A stretch of DNA of 46,784 nt, taken from Clostridiales bacterium (lineage in GTDB: Bacteria > Bacillota > Clostridia > Christensenellales > Aristaeellaceae). Below the pieces are notes generated by a model, which made no database searches, was not told the DNA's origin, and saw only the letters and a program-made list of their open reading frames with translations. The translations under genes and the position numbers were made by a program. Where the stretch lies: the NCBI GenBank assembly GCA_012521895.1, contig JAAYLK010000021.1, positions 1 through 46,784 of the forward strand, written 5' to 3'. Positions 14,262 through 22,190 of the stretch are shown here, piece after piece (position 1 is the first letter of the stretch; the number at the start of each line of letters is the position of its first letter).

Positions 14262-15289
14262 AATTCATCCTCCCAGGAAGATGACACGGCGGCCGCGAAC
14301 TGCGCCAGCAGCCTGCCACCTTCTTTGAGTGTGTTCAAATCCAGCTGCTCCACCGTGGTGTGCATGTACTTGAGCGGCAGTTCCAGCAGGGCTGTGGGCA
14401 CGCCCGCGCGGGAGATGCCGATGTCGTCGGCGTCTGTTGAGGTGTAGCGTGGGACAACGGCGGTCTGCAGGGTGATGTTGTTGTCCTTCGCGGTGTCCAC
14501 CAGCTTTTGGCGCAGCACCGGGTGGATGTAGGGCCCCATGGAGGCCACCAGGGAATCCTGCTTGTGGGTGCGGGTGCTGGGCGCGCCGGGGGTGTCCGCG
14601 TGGCAGACATCCAGCGCCACCGCGTAATCCGGCTCCACCGAGTAGGCGGAGGTCAGGGCGCCGCGGCTGCCCACTTCCTCCTGGGCGGTGGCCACAAAGT
14701 AGAGGTCGGCCTCGTGGTGGATGTGCTGCAGGCGCTTGAGCGCGTCATACAGGATGGCGACGCAGGCGCGGTCGTCCGCGGTTTTCACGCTGACGCGGCC
14801 GTTTTGCAAGGCTGTGTAGCGGTGCTCCAGCTGGATCTGGTCGCCGATGCTGACCAGGCTCTTGACTTTTTCGGCGTCCATGCCCAGGTCCACGTAGAGG
14901 TCCTCGCGCAGGTAGTTCTTCTTGCGCTCCTCATCGCTTAAGAGGTGGGGTGCCTTGGCGCCAATGACGCCCATGAGCTTTTTCTTGCCAAAGACGGTGA
15001 CGCGCTGGCCGGGCAGGATGCGCGGGTCCACCCCGCCCACCTGGCCCATGCGCAGGGAGCCGTCTTCCTCAATGTTGACCACCATCAGGCCGATTTCATC
15101 CATGTGCGCGGCGAACATCACCCGGGGGCCGGGGCCTTTTTTGCGCGCGATGACGTTGAACATGCTGTCAACGCGCACCTCGTCGCACAGGGGCTCAAAC
15201 TGCGCTTTGACAAAGTCCGCGACCAGCCCCTCATCCCCGGACAGGCCGCGGATCGCGGTGATTTCCCGCAGGAAGTCTTCTGTGTGCAT
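14252..15289 (-). CDS. M42 family aminopeptidase, copy 1 of a tandem trio
   Basis: A 345-residue M42 peptidase and first gene of the operon. The active-site set is complete: AAHMDEIG, VKTADDRAC, ATAQEEVGSRG, AVALDVCHADTPG and YMHTTVEQ. AAGGA lies about 8 bases upstream of the ATG. The EEVGSRG form of the Glu motif and the insert SDEERKKNYLREDLYVDLG distinguish it from the two following copies. Expected to act in the cytoplasm on peptides left by endoproteolysis, feeding amino acids to protein synthesis or fermentation. Confidence 0.9.
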   Translation of the reverse strand: MHTEDFLREITAIRGLSGDEGLVADFVKAQFEPLCDEVRVDSMFNVIARKKGPGPRVMFAAHMDEIGLMVVNIEEDGSLRMGQVGGVDPRILPGQRVTVFGKKKLMGVIGAKAPHLLSDEERKKNYLREDLYVDLGMDAEKVKSLVSIGDQIQLEHRYTALQNGRVSVKTADDRACVAILYDALKRLQHIHHEADLYFVATAQEEVGSRGALTSAYSVEPDYAVALDVCHADTPGAPSTRTHKQDSLVASMGPYIHPVLRQKLVDTAKDNNITLQTAVVPRYTSTDADDIGISRAGVPTALLELPLKYMHTTVEQLDLNTLKEGGRLLAQFAAAVSSSWEDELWT

Positions 15290-15355
15290 GAGACATCCTT
15301 TCTTCCAAAAAATTCCAATCGCAAAGCCTGCGTTCAGCTTTGCCCAACATGGGGG

Positions 15356-15364
15356 ATTATAACA
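15356..15364 (-). promoter_or_regulatory. Extended -10 promoter of the peptidase-alaS operon
   Basis: Minus strand TGTTATAAT with a TTGTTG 17 bases before the TATAAT. The leader then contains a GCAAAGC/GCTTTGC hairpin before the ribosome binding site of the first M42 gene. Confidence 0.55.
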
Positions 15365-15379
15365 AACAATCCTTGAAAC

Positions 15380-15414
15380 AACAAGAAAACCGGGCTGCCA
15401 ATCGCGGCCCGGTT
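15380..15414 (-). terminator. Terminator of the oxidoreductase-buk-ptb operon
   Basis: Minus strand AACCGGGC (15407-15414) pairs with GCCCGGTT (15388-15395), followed by TTTCTTGTTG. It lies shortly after the ptb stop and just upstream of the next operon's promoter. Confidence 0.8.
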
Positions 15415-15431
15415 CAAGGTGATTTATTTCC

Positions 15432-16304
15432 TTATCGCGCCGCCATCAAGGCCGACAGCAAAATGGAGTGGAACTTGACATCCTGGGTGTCCGAGCGTGA
15501 GGTCATCACGATGGGGGCGGCGGCGCCCAGCACCAGGGCGGCGGCCTGGGCCTTGGCAAAGTGGATAAGAGACTTGTACAGCACGTTGCCGCTCTCGATG
15601 TTGGGCATCAGCAGGATGTCGCCCTCGCCGGCCAGGGGGTTGTCGTAGCCCTTGTGGCGGGCGGCTTCCTTGCTGACGGCGATGTCCAGCGCCATGGGGC
15701 CGGCAGCCTTCAGGCGTTTGTCGTTTTGGTAGTGTGCCATGATGGCCTGCGCGTCCAGGGTGGACTGCATTTTGGGGCTGATTTTTTCAACCGCGGAAAT
15801 CAACAGTACGGCGGGCTGGTCAATGCCCAGGGCGCGGGTCAGGCGCAGGGTGTTTTCGATGATGTCGATTTTTTCTTCCACGCCCGGGGCGATGTTGACC
15901 GCGCCATCGGCGATGACAAAGGGCTTGTGGCCGGGGACCTTCATCAGGGCGGCGTGGGACAGACGCCGGCCTTCCATGATGCCCTCTTCTTTGTTCAGCA
16001 CGGCTTTGAGTAAAATGGCGGAGTCCACCAGGCCCTTCATGAGCAGGTTGGCCCGGCCCTCCCTCACCAGCTTCACCGCCAGGCGGCTGGCCTGAACGCT
16101 GTCCTGGGCGTCCAGGACCTCAATACCCTCAGGATTCATGCCGAGGTCACGCATCAAGGCGGTGACGCGCTCTTTGTTGCCGGTCAAATACGCTTTTTTC
16201 AGCCCCGCCTGCTGGGCCATCTTCAGGGCGGAGAGCACCTCGGCATCCTCCGCCGCGGCGACGGCCGCGACGGCGTTCCCGGGGATGACGAAGTTCTCAA
16301 ACAT
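15432..16304 (-). CDS. ptb: Phosphate butyryltransferase (phosphate acyltransferase family)
   Basis: A 290-residue enzyme that exchanges the CoA of butyryl- or branched-chain acyl-CoA for phosphate, giving acyl-phosphate for the kinase encoded just upstream. Family features include NLLMKGLVDSAILLKAVLNKEEG, RRLSHAALMKVPGHKPFVIADGAVNIAP and GEGDILLMPNIESGNVLYKSLIHFA. Length fits Ptb (about 300) rather than the longer standard Pta. The ATG overlaps the end of buk by 8 bases. The specificity for butyryl versus isobutyryl or isovaleryl groups cannot be read from sequence; the neighbouring branched-chain-type oxidoreductase favours branched acyl groups. Confidence 0.88.
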   Translation of the reverse strand: MFENFVIPGNAVAAVAAAEDAEVLSALKMAQQAGLKKAYLTGNKERVTALMRDLGMNPEGIEVLDAQDSVQASRLAVKLVREGRANLLMKGLVDSAILLKAVLNKEEGIMEGRRLSHAALMKVPGHKPFVIADGAVNIAPGVEEKIDIIENTLRLTRALGIDQPAVLLISAVEKISPKMQSTLDAQAIMAHYQNDKRLKAAGPMALDIAVSKEAARHKGYDNPLAGEGDILLMPNIESGNVLYKSLIHFAKAQAAALVLGAAAPIVMTSRSDTQDVKFHSILLSALMAAR

Positions 16305-17370
16305 GGCTGTCTTCCAGCGTTTTGGCCTGCTCCCCGCCGGTCAAATAACGCACCGCGCCTTCGGCCAGGGCCTGCAATTCCTCCTCGCCCGGGTAGACGA
16401 AGGAGGGCGCGATCCAGGCGCACTGATTGGCAATGGCCTCGGTGATGTCCGGGTTGTAGGCGATGCCGCCGGTTTGCAGGATGCCGTCCACTTTTCCTTC
16501 CAAGGCCATGGCCATGGCGGCGGCCTGCTTTACAATGTTGTACACCATGGCATCCAGCACCAGGCGGACTTCGGGCTCTTCCTTGGCGCGGGGAAGCAGG
16601 TAGCGGACTTCATTGGTGCCAAAGTAGGACACCAGCCCGCCTTTTTGGTAGAGCAGGTCGCGCACCTTCTTGGTGTCGCCCTGGTTCTCCTTGACCAGGT
16701 TTAACACGATGGCGTTTGACAGGCTGCCCGCGCGCTCGGGGGAGAAGGGGCCTTCGCCGTCCACGCCGTTGTTGACGTCGATGATTTCAAGGTTTCTGAT
16801 CGCGCTGACGGTGATGCCCCCGCCCATGTGGATGACCACGAAACTGCTGTTGAACGGGTCCTGCCCGGTCTTTTCACAGTGCATGCGCAGGGTGCGCTTG
16901 GCGTTGAGGGCGTGCAGCACGCTGCGGCGCTGGGTGCCGGCAAAGCCGGTGATTCTAGCTTTGGGCATCAATTCATCCGTGACCGGGGCGTCCACAAAGA
17001 TGGCGGGGATGCCATAGGTCTGGCTCCACTCCAATCCGATCATCAGCCCCAGGTTGGCGGCGTGCATCTCATATTTGCCCGACATCGCGTCGTCCACCGC
17101 CGCCTGACTGATGCGGTAGAGGCCGCCCTTCACCGGGCGGATGAGGCCGCAGCGCACGGAATAGACATCAAAATCCGCTGGGCTTTTGCCCTGCTCTGTG
17201 AGCCAGTCCTCAATCAGCCGCTTGCGGTAGTCCTTTTGCTGCTCCACCCCGCCAAGGGCCGACAGCTGCGCCTTGTCATGGCGGAAGGTGTGCGTCACCA
17301 CTTCGTTTTTGCCCGCAAAAAGCCCAACCTTGGTCGACGTGGAACCCAGGTTCATTGTGAAGATATTCAT
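16297..17370 (-). CDS. buk: Butyrate / branched-chain fatty acid kinase
   Basis: A 357-residue acetokinase-family enzyme that transfers phosphate from acyl-phosphate to ADP, the ATP-forming step of the pathway. Seen directly: the N-terminal phosphate motif MNLGSTSTKVG, the central SSFVVIHMGGGITVSAI, the FSPERAGSL segment, and the late LQTGGIAYN loop. Length matches butyrate kinases (355-360) and is shorter than acetate kinase (about 400). It lies between the oxidoreductase gamma subunit (4-base gap) and ptb (overlap), so all are probably made together. Confidence 0.9.
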   Translation of the reverse strand: MNIFTMNLGSTSTKVGLFAGKNEVVTHTFRHDKAQLSALGGVEQQKDYRKRLIEDWLTEQGKSPADFDVYSVRCGLIRPVKGGLYRISQAAVDDAMSGKYEMHAANLGLMIGLEWSQTYGIPAIFVDAPVTDELMPKARITGFAGTQRRSVLHALNAKRTLRMHCEKTGQDPFNSSFVVIHMGGGITVSAIRNLEIIDVNNGVDGEGPFSPERAGSLSNAIVLNLVKENQGDTKKVRDLLYQKGGLVSYFGTNEVRYLLPRAKEEPEVRLVLDAMVYNIVKQAAAMAMALEGKVDGILQTGGIAYNPDITEAIANQCAWIAPSFVYPGEEELQALAEGAVRYLTGGEQAKTLEDSHV

Positions 17371-17374
17371 TTTT

Positions 17375-17929
17375 TTACGCTCCTTGCGTTTCCTTGACGC
17401 TGTTTGCCCCCGCTTCCAGGGCCTGGAAGTTGAGGTCCAGCAGCTTTTCCTTGCGTCCGGTAAAGGTCTCCTTCAGTACCTGCCTGGCGGTGTCCATGCT
17501 GACGACGCCGCTCAAGGCCACAAAGGCGCCAAACATCACCACGTTGGCCACAATCAGGTTGCCCAGGTCCATGGCGATCTGGCTGGAATCCAGCACCATC
17601 ACGCGGATGTCATCACGGAAATCCGCCGTGGGCTCAGAATGCTTCTGGTTGACAATCATCAGCCCACCCGGGCGCACCATGGGCATGTACTTGTCCAGGG
17701 AGGGACGGTTGAGGGCAATCAGGATGTCCGGCCGGTCCGTCAGCGGGGAGCCGATTTTGCTGTCGGCCACCACCACGGTGCAGTTGGCGGTGCCGCCGCG
17801 CATTTCAGGACCGTAACTGGGCAGCCAGGAGACCGCCAGGTTTTCGATGTTGCCGGCTTCCGCGATCATCTTGCCGATGCTCAAGACGCCCTGGCCGCCA
17901 AAGCCAGAGACAATAATCTCGTTTTTCAT
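17375..17929 (-). CDS. 2-oxoacid:ferredoxin oxidoreductase, gamma subunit
   Basis: A 184-residue subunit of a four-subunit 2-oxoacid oxidoreductase. The N-terminal GFGGQGVLSIGKMIAEAG and SWLPSYGPEMRGGTANCTVVV are the family signatures of the gamma domain, which takes part in CoA binding. The end of the beta gene overlaps its ATG by 4 bases. Together the complex converts a 2-oxoacid, CoA and oxidised ferredoxin to acyl-CoA, CO2 and reduced ferredoxin. Confidence 0.9.
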   Translation of the reverse strand: MKNEIIVSGFGGQGVLSIGKMIAEAGNIENLAVSWLPSYGPEMRGGTANCTVVVADSKIGSPLTDRPDILIALNRPSLDKYMPMVRPGGLMIVNQKHSEPTADFRDDIRVMVLDSSQIAMDLGNLIVANVVMFGAFVALSGVVSMDTARQVLKETFTGRKEKLLDLNFQALEAGANSVKETQGA

Positions 17930-18678
17930 GCCTTGTCCACCTTCACATCCTTGAAGTTGCCCAGCGGATAGACCGGGATCATGTTTTCGTTCAGCCAGGT
18001 CAGCGCCTGGCGGGGGTTGATGCCCCAGTTGGTCGGGCAGGTGGACAGCACCTCCACAAAGGTGAAGCCCGCGTTTTGCTGCTGCAGCTCAAAGGCGCGC
18101 TTGATGGCGCGTTTGGCGCGGAGGAGACTCTTGGAATCGGTCACCGTGACGCGCTCGACAAAGGCGGCGCCGTCCAGGGTGGCGATCATCTCGCACATCC
18201 TGATGGGGTTGCCGGTGAGGGCGGCGTCGCGGCCAAAGGGGCTGGTGGTGGTCTTCTGGCCCACCAGGGTGGTGGGGGCCATCTGGCCGCCGGTCATGCC
18301 GTAAATGGCGTTGTTGACAAAGATGACCGTGATTTTTTCGCCGCGGGCCGCCGCGTGGATGATTTCGCCCATGCCGATGCTTACCAGGTCGCCGTCGCCC
18401 TGGTAGGTGAAGACGGGCTTGTCCGGGTGGACGCGCTTGATGCCCGTGGCGACGGCCGGGGCGCGCCCGTGGGCTGCTTCCTGCATGTCACAGGCGAAGT
18501 ATTTGTAGGCGAACACCGAGCAGCCCACGGGGCATACGCCGATGGTGTCCTCCACGATGTCCAGTTCTACCATGGTCTCCGCCACCAGCTTGTGGATGAT
18601 GCCGTGGGTGCAGCCGGGGCAGTAGTGGGTCTCCACATCCGTCAGGCCCTTGGACCTGGTATATACGATTTTACTCAC
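17926..18678 (-). CDS. 2-oxoacid:ferredoxin oxidoreductase, beta subunit (TPP-binding)
   Basis: A 250-residue thiamine diphosphate-binding subunit. The TPP motif runs from GDGDLVSIG to VNNAIYGMTGGQMAPTT (GDGD...NN pattern, which holds magnesium and the diphosphate). Cysteines in HYCPGCTHG and GVCPVGC match the N-terminal cluster-binding and structural positions of this subunit class. It begins immediately after the alpha gene stop and overlaps the gamma gene by 4 bases. Confidence 0.92.
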   Translation of the reverse strand: MSKIVYTRSKGLTDVETHYCPGCTHGIIHKLVAETMVELDIVEDTIGVCPVGCSVFAYKYFACDMQEAAHGRAPAVATGIKRVHPDKPVFTYQGDGDLVSIGMGEIIHAAARGEKITVIFVNNAIYGMTGGQMAPTTLVGQKTTTSPFGRDAALTGNPIRMCEMIATLDGAAFVERVTVTDSKSLLRAKRAIKRAFELQQQNAGFTFVEVLSTCPTNWGINPRQALTWLNENMIPVYPLGNFKDVKVDKA

Positions 18679-19749
18679 TTACGATTCCCTCCCGATGAAC
18701 TTCTTCACGGCGTCCTTGACCTCACCCGGGCTGGGGATGGCGCCGCCGGGGCGGCCGTGGAAGTGGACCGGCTTTTTGCCGTTGACGGACAGCTGGACGT
18801 CCTCCAGCATCTGGCCCATGCTCAGCTCCACCACCACAAAATTTTTGACATGGTCAAGCGAGGCGATGTCGTTCAGGCGCTTTTTGGGGTAGGGCCACAG
18901 GGTGATGGGGCGGAAGAGCCCCGCCTTGATGCCCTCTTCTTTCAGCAGCTCCACCGCCTTGTCCGCGATGCGCGCGGGCACGCCGTAGGCCACCAGCACC
19001 ACTTCGGCGTCCTCGATGCCGGATTCTTCGTACAGGACTTCGTTTTCTTCCATGGCCTTGTACTTGCTAAACAGGTGGTGCACGTGGGCTTCCATGATTT
19101 CGGATTCAATGTACAGGGAGTTGACGATGCGGTGGTTCTCCCGGCCGCCGCGCCCGGTGGTGGCCCACTCGGGGTAGACGCGGGCCTCGGTGATTTCCGC
19201 CTTTTTCCACTCCACCGGCTCCATCATCTGGCCAATCATGCCGTCGGCCAGGATCATCACGGGGTTGCGGTATTTGTCGGCCAGTTCAAAGGCCAGCTGC
19301 ATCAGGTCCACCGCTTCCTGGATGGAGTTGGGCGCCAGCACCAGGTGGTGGTAGTCGCCGTTGCCGCCCCCGCGGGTGGCCTGGAAGTAGTCGCCCTGGG
19401 CCGGCTGGATGCCGCCCAGGCCGGGGCCGGAGCGCATGACGTTGACAATCACCGCGGGCAGTTCCGCGCCCACGATGAAGGAGATGCCTTCCTGTTTTAA
19501 GCTCACGCCCGGGGAGGAGGAGGAGGTCATCACCCGGGCGCCGGCGCCGGCCGCGCCGTAGACCATGTTGATGGCGCTGATTTCCGACTCCGCCTGAGGG
19601 AACACGCCGCCGCGCTCGGGCAGGTGGGCCGCCATGTACTCGGGGATTTCAGATTGCGGGGTGATGGGGTAGCCAAAGTAGAACCGGCAGCCGGCACGGA
19701 TGGCGGCCTCGGCGATGGCTTCATTGCCCTTCCACAGTTCACGTCTCAT
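18679..19749 (-). CDS. vorB: 2-oxoacid:ferredoxin oxidoreductase, alpha subunit (VorB-like)
   Basis: A 356-residue alpha subunit. The start WKGNEAIAEAAIRAGCRFYFGYPITPQSEIPEYMA and the following FPQAESEISAINMVYGAAGAGARVMTSSSSPG are typical of the pyrimidine-binding domain in the VorB/KorA branch, which acts on branched-chain 2-oxoacids or 2-oxoglutarate rather than pyruvate. VorB is the better guess because the operon carries butyrate kinase and phosphate butyryltransferase, which would use isobutyryl-CoA and similar products. It overlaps the ferredoxin subunit by 4 bases (ATGA). Confidence 0.88.
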   Translation of the reverse strand: MRRELWKGNEAIAEAAIRAGCRFYFGYPITPQSEIPEYMAAHLPERGGVFPQAESEISAINMVYGAAGAGARVMTSSSSPGVSLKQEGISFIVGAELPAVIVNVMRSGPGLGGIQPAQGDYFQATRGGGNGDYHHLVLAPNSIQEAVDLMQLAFELADKYRNPVMILADGMIGQMMEPVEWKKAEITEARVYPEWATTGRGGRENHRIVNSLYIESEIMEAHVHHLFSKYKAMEENEVLYEESGIEDAEVVLVAYGVPARIADKAVELLKEEGIKAGLFRPITLWPYPKKRLNDIASLDHVKNFVVVELSMGQMLEDVQLSVNGKKPVHFHGRPGGAIPSPGEVKDAVKKFIGRES

Positions 19750-19967
19750 TGCTGGTCCAGCCTTTCCACAGTAATCACGCTGTCAGGGCAAAAGCGGGCG
19801 CAGTTGCCGCAGGCGATGCACTTCTCCATCTCCTTGATGCCCGCGGGGTAGTAGCCCTTCTTGTTGAGCACCGTCTGGTTGATGGCGATGATCTTGACCG
19901 GGCACACCGTGGTGCACAAAGCGCAGCCCTTGCAGGTGTTTTCCTTGAATGTGACTCTGCCTTTCAT
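19746..19967 (-). CDS. 2-oxoacid:ferredoxin oxidoreductase, delta subunit (2x[4Fe-4S])
   Basis: A 73-residue ferredoxin-like subunit with two CxxCxxCxxxC(P) sets: CKGCALCTTVCP and CIACGNCARFCP, each binding one [4Fe-4S] cluster. It carries electrons from the TPP site to external ferredoxin. ATG 19967 is chosen over GTG 19973 because AAAGG lies 5 bases before the ATG. First oxidoreductase gene in the operon, two bases after the P-loop gene stop. Confidence 0.9.
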   Translation of the reverse strand: MKGRVTFKENTCKGCALCTTVCPVKIIAINQTVLNKKGYYPAGIKEMEKCIACGNCARFCPDSVITVERLDQQ

Positions 19968-19969
19968 GT

Positions 19970-20638
19970 TCACCTTTCCGTCTCCCAGGGCTTTTGCATA
20001 TAGGTGTCAATCGTAAACAAAAGCGCCTCGGGAACCTGAATGTCTTTTTTTTGTACTTGTGAATGTATCATAACATACTTGAGGGGCAATGCGTCCACGT
20101 TTTCAAAAATTTTGAAAGCCGCGTAGGCCTCGTTGATGTCCCGGCTGGTCGTGTGCTCAAACATGTGGGCGTTGAGGATGAGGCTGGTCACCTTGGTCCT
20201 GGCGGCGGCCTCGATGCGCTTGATCATCTGCCGGGTTTTTTCCACTGTTGCCGTCTCCGGGCGCATGGGGTTGATGACGCACCAGACCTCCGGGTGGGTC
20301 TGGTCAATCTCCTCACTGTAGTAGCCCAGCACGCGCGCGCCGTTGTCGTTGCCGCCCACGTCAAAGATGCCGGTGATGGCGGTGTCGGTGAAGACCCGGT
20401 AGGCCTCCGGCGACAGGCTGGGCAGGTCGGCCTGGTGGATGTAGCCGCCGTTGATGACGGTGACCCCGGCGGCCTCCAACTGGTCGCGCACGTCATAGCT
20501 TCTGAAGTAGGGGTTGGCGATGTCCATGTCAATCAGGGTGACCTGGGGCGTGGTTTTGGCCAGGTGCTGGGCGTAGTTGACCGCGAACTCGGTCTTCCCG
20601 CTGCCAAAGTGGCCCACAACAAAGGTGATCCGGTTCAT
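19970..20638 (-). CDS. P-loop ATPase heading the oxidoreductase operon
   Basis: A 222-residue ATP-binding protein. The Walker A motif GHFGSGKTE is at the extreme N-terminus (about residues 7-15), followed by VTLIDMDIANPYFRSYDVRD, like the switch region of MinD/ParA-type NTPases, and TGIFDVGGNDNGARVLG as the Walker B/switch II counterpart. The later CVINPMRPETATVEKTRQMIKRIEAA.....LILNAHMFEHTT is consistent with the same fold. It is co-directional and nearly fused to the ferredoxin subunit, which suggests a role linked to the oxidoreductase, such as cluster insertion, assembly or partner delivery; this is inference. ATG 20638 overlaps the stop of a 17-codon leader ORF. Confidence 0.8.
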   Translation of the reverse strand: MNRITFVVGHFGSGKTEFAVNYAQHLAKTTPQVTLIDMDIANPYFRSYDVRDQLEAAGVTVINGGYIHQADLPSLSPEAYRVFTDTAITGIFDVGGNDNGARVLGYYSEEIDQTHPEVWCVINPMRPETATVEKTRQMIKRIEAAARTKVTSLILNAHMFEHTTSRDINEAYAAFKIFENVDALPLKYVMIHSQVQKKDIQVPEALLFTIDTYMQKPWETER

Positions 20639-20688
20639 GCGTACCTCACAAAGGCCAGGTGGGGCTGCCGGTGCCTTTCCTGGTTCAT
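20635..20688 (-). CDS. Possible 17-residue leader peptide
   Basis: A tiny ORF encoding MNQERHRQPHLAFVRYA. Its ATG has an excellent GGAGG 8 bases upstream, better than that of the following gene, and its TGA overlaps the ATG of the P-loop ATPase as ATGA. This arrangement suggests translational coupling or a regulatory leader rather than a functional product. The alternative is chance: the same GGAGG could serve no reading frame. No codon run typical of attenuation is present. Confidence 0.4.
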   Translation of the reverse strand: MNQERHRQPHLAFVRYA

Positions 20689-20782
20689 GGTTTGTTCCTC
20701 CGGCATGAAGCTCTGGGATGTCCGGCGGCACCGGCCCGGTCGTGTCGGAATCAAAGTTCGTTTTTTGTGCCTGGTTGCGAGT

Positions 20783-20811
20783 AGAATATCATGTTCTTAC
20801 CCGGGCTTCAA
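20783..20811 (-). promoter_or_regulatory. Promoter of the oxidoreductase-buk-ptb operon
   Basis: Minus strand TTGAAG (20806-20811) and TATTCT (20783-20788) with a 17-base spacer. Transcription would start near 20776, giving a GC-rich leader of about 88 bases before the 17-codon ORF. Confidence 0.55.
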
Positions 20812-20833
20812 TCTGAAAATATTCATTACTGCA

Positions 20834-20859
20834 TAAAAATTGCCGGCCTGTGGGCCGGC
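20834..20859 (-). terminator. Terminator of the two-component operon
   Basis: Minus strand GCCGGCC, a 4-base loop and GGCCGGC (20842-20859) followed by AATTTTTATG. Confidence 0.8.
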
Positions 20860-20879
20860 GGTGTAAAAGGCGGATGAAA

Positions 20880-22190
20880 CTACGCGGTTGTCGCTTTTTC
20901 CACAACCGCGGGCTGGTCATGCAAGGCAGGGTTGTAATTAGGCAGGTTCACGGTGAAGCGGGTGCCCAGGCCCTCGGCGGAGAAGACATCGATGTGGCCC
21001 TGGTGGCGGTCCACAATCCACTTGGCGATGGACAGGCCCAGCCCCGTGCCCCCGCGGGAGCGGGCGGGGTCGGAGCGGTAGAAGCGCTCAAAGATGTGGG
21101 AGAGGTCCGCCTGCTTGATGCCCTCGCCGTTGTCCTGCACCCAGAAGCAGCCAAAGCCCTTGTCATCCTTGAACACCCGCAGGGTGATGGTGGAATTTTG
21201 CGGGGAGAACTTGATGGCGTTGTCCGCCAGGATGCGCAGGGCCTGCTTGAGCATGGCCTCATCCCCGTAGACGTACACGCCCTCGTCCAGGCGCAGCTTC
21301 CAACTGTGGTTGGTGTTGATGAGCTGGTATTCCTCGTAGGCCTCCTTCACAAGCTCTGAAAGGTTGACCTTGGCGGGCACAAAGGGCGTGCGCCCGGCGT
21401 CCCCGCGGGCTAAATACAGCAGCTGCTCCACCAGGCGCTGCATGTTGTCCGCCTCGTCCTTGATGGCCTCCACCGATTCGTCCATCACCTTGCGGTCGTC
21501 CTTGCCCCAGCGGGAGAGCAGGTCGGCATAACCCCTGATCACGGCGATGGGGGTGCGCAGTTCATGGCTGGCGTCGGACACAAAGCGGGTTTGCTGTTTG
21601 TAGGCCTCATGCATGCGGGAAATCAGGTTGTTGACGGCGTTCTCCAGGCCCGACAGCTCGCTTTGCCCGGTGGACAGCCTGGCCGAGGGCGACTGGACGG
21701 ACAGGTTTTCGATCGCGTCCTCCAGGCTGTGGAAGGCCGTCTCGTCAAAGCGGACGCGGCTTAGTTCCTCCGCGGTCTGGGAGATTTGGCGCAGCGGGGT
21801 GAGCAGGTAGAGGGTCCGCCGGCGAAAGCCCCGGTACTGAAAGAAGACCAGCACGGCCTCGGCGATCAGCAGGGCATTCATGGCGCGGATGGCCATGGTT
21901 AAAATGGGGCCGGCGTCCAGGCTGTGCGCCTCGCCGTTTTTCAGGCCATAGGTGTATTCGATGCTGTTGATGAAGTCCCAGCTGCGCAGGTTGGTGTCGG
22001 CTTTGATGTCGCGCACAAGCTCCGCCTGCCAGGCCTCCCCCAGGGCGGCCTTTTCCGCCGTGTAGGCCGTCCAGCCCAGGGCGGTCATCAGCAGCACCAG
22101 GTTGGTCACCACCAGGGTGAACACCACGCGCAGCAGAAAGCTGCGCGAGACGCGCCGGGCGATGGAGTGCATGCGCTTGTTTTCGCTCAT
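20880..22190 (-). CDS. Two-component sensor histidine kinase
   Basis: A 436-residue membrane kinase. Transmembrane helix 1 is at about residues 19-43, then a short outer segment of about 50 residues, helix 2 at about 95-115, a HAMP-like linker, the dimerisation domain with the phosphorylated His in FVSDASHELRTPIAVIRGY, and an ATPase domain with N box LRILADNAIKFSP, G1 box VQDNGEGI, F box IFERFYRSDPARS and G2 box GGTGLGLSIAKWIVDRHQG. It would sense an unknown envelope signal and phosphorylate the regulator encoded just upstream, whose stop overlaps its ATG (ATGA). The small outer loop argues against a large ligand-binding domain. Confidence 0.93.
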   Translation of the reverse strand: MSENKRMHSIARRVSRSFLLRVVFTLVVTNLVLLMTALGWTAYTAEKAALGEAWQAELVRDIKADTNLRSWDFINSIEYTYGLKNGEAHSLDAGPILTMAIRAMNALLIAEAVLVFFQYRGFRRRTLYLLTPLRQISQTAEELSRVRFDETAFHSLEDAIENLSVQSPSARLSTGQSELSGLENAVNNLISRMHEAYKQQTRFVSDASHELRTPIAVIRGYADLLSRWGKDDRKVMDESVEAIKDEADNMQRLVEQLLYLARGDAGRTPFVPAKVNLSELVKEAYEEYQLINTNHSWKLRLDEGVYVYGDEAMLKQALRILADNAIKFSPQNSTITLRVFKDDKGFGCFWVQDNGEGIKQADLSHIFERFYRSDPARSRGGTGLGLSIAKWIVDRHQGHIDVFSAEGLGTRFTVNLPNYNPALHDQPAVVEKATTA

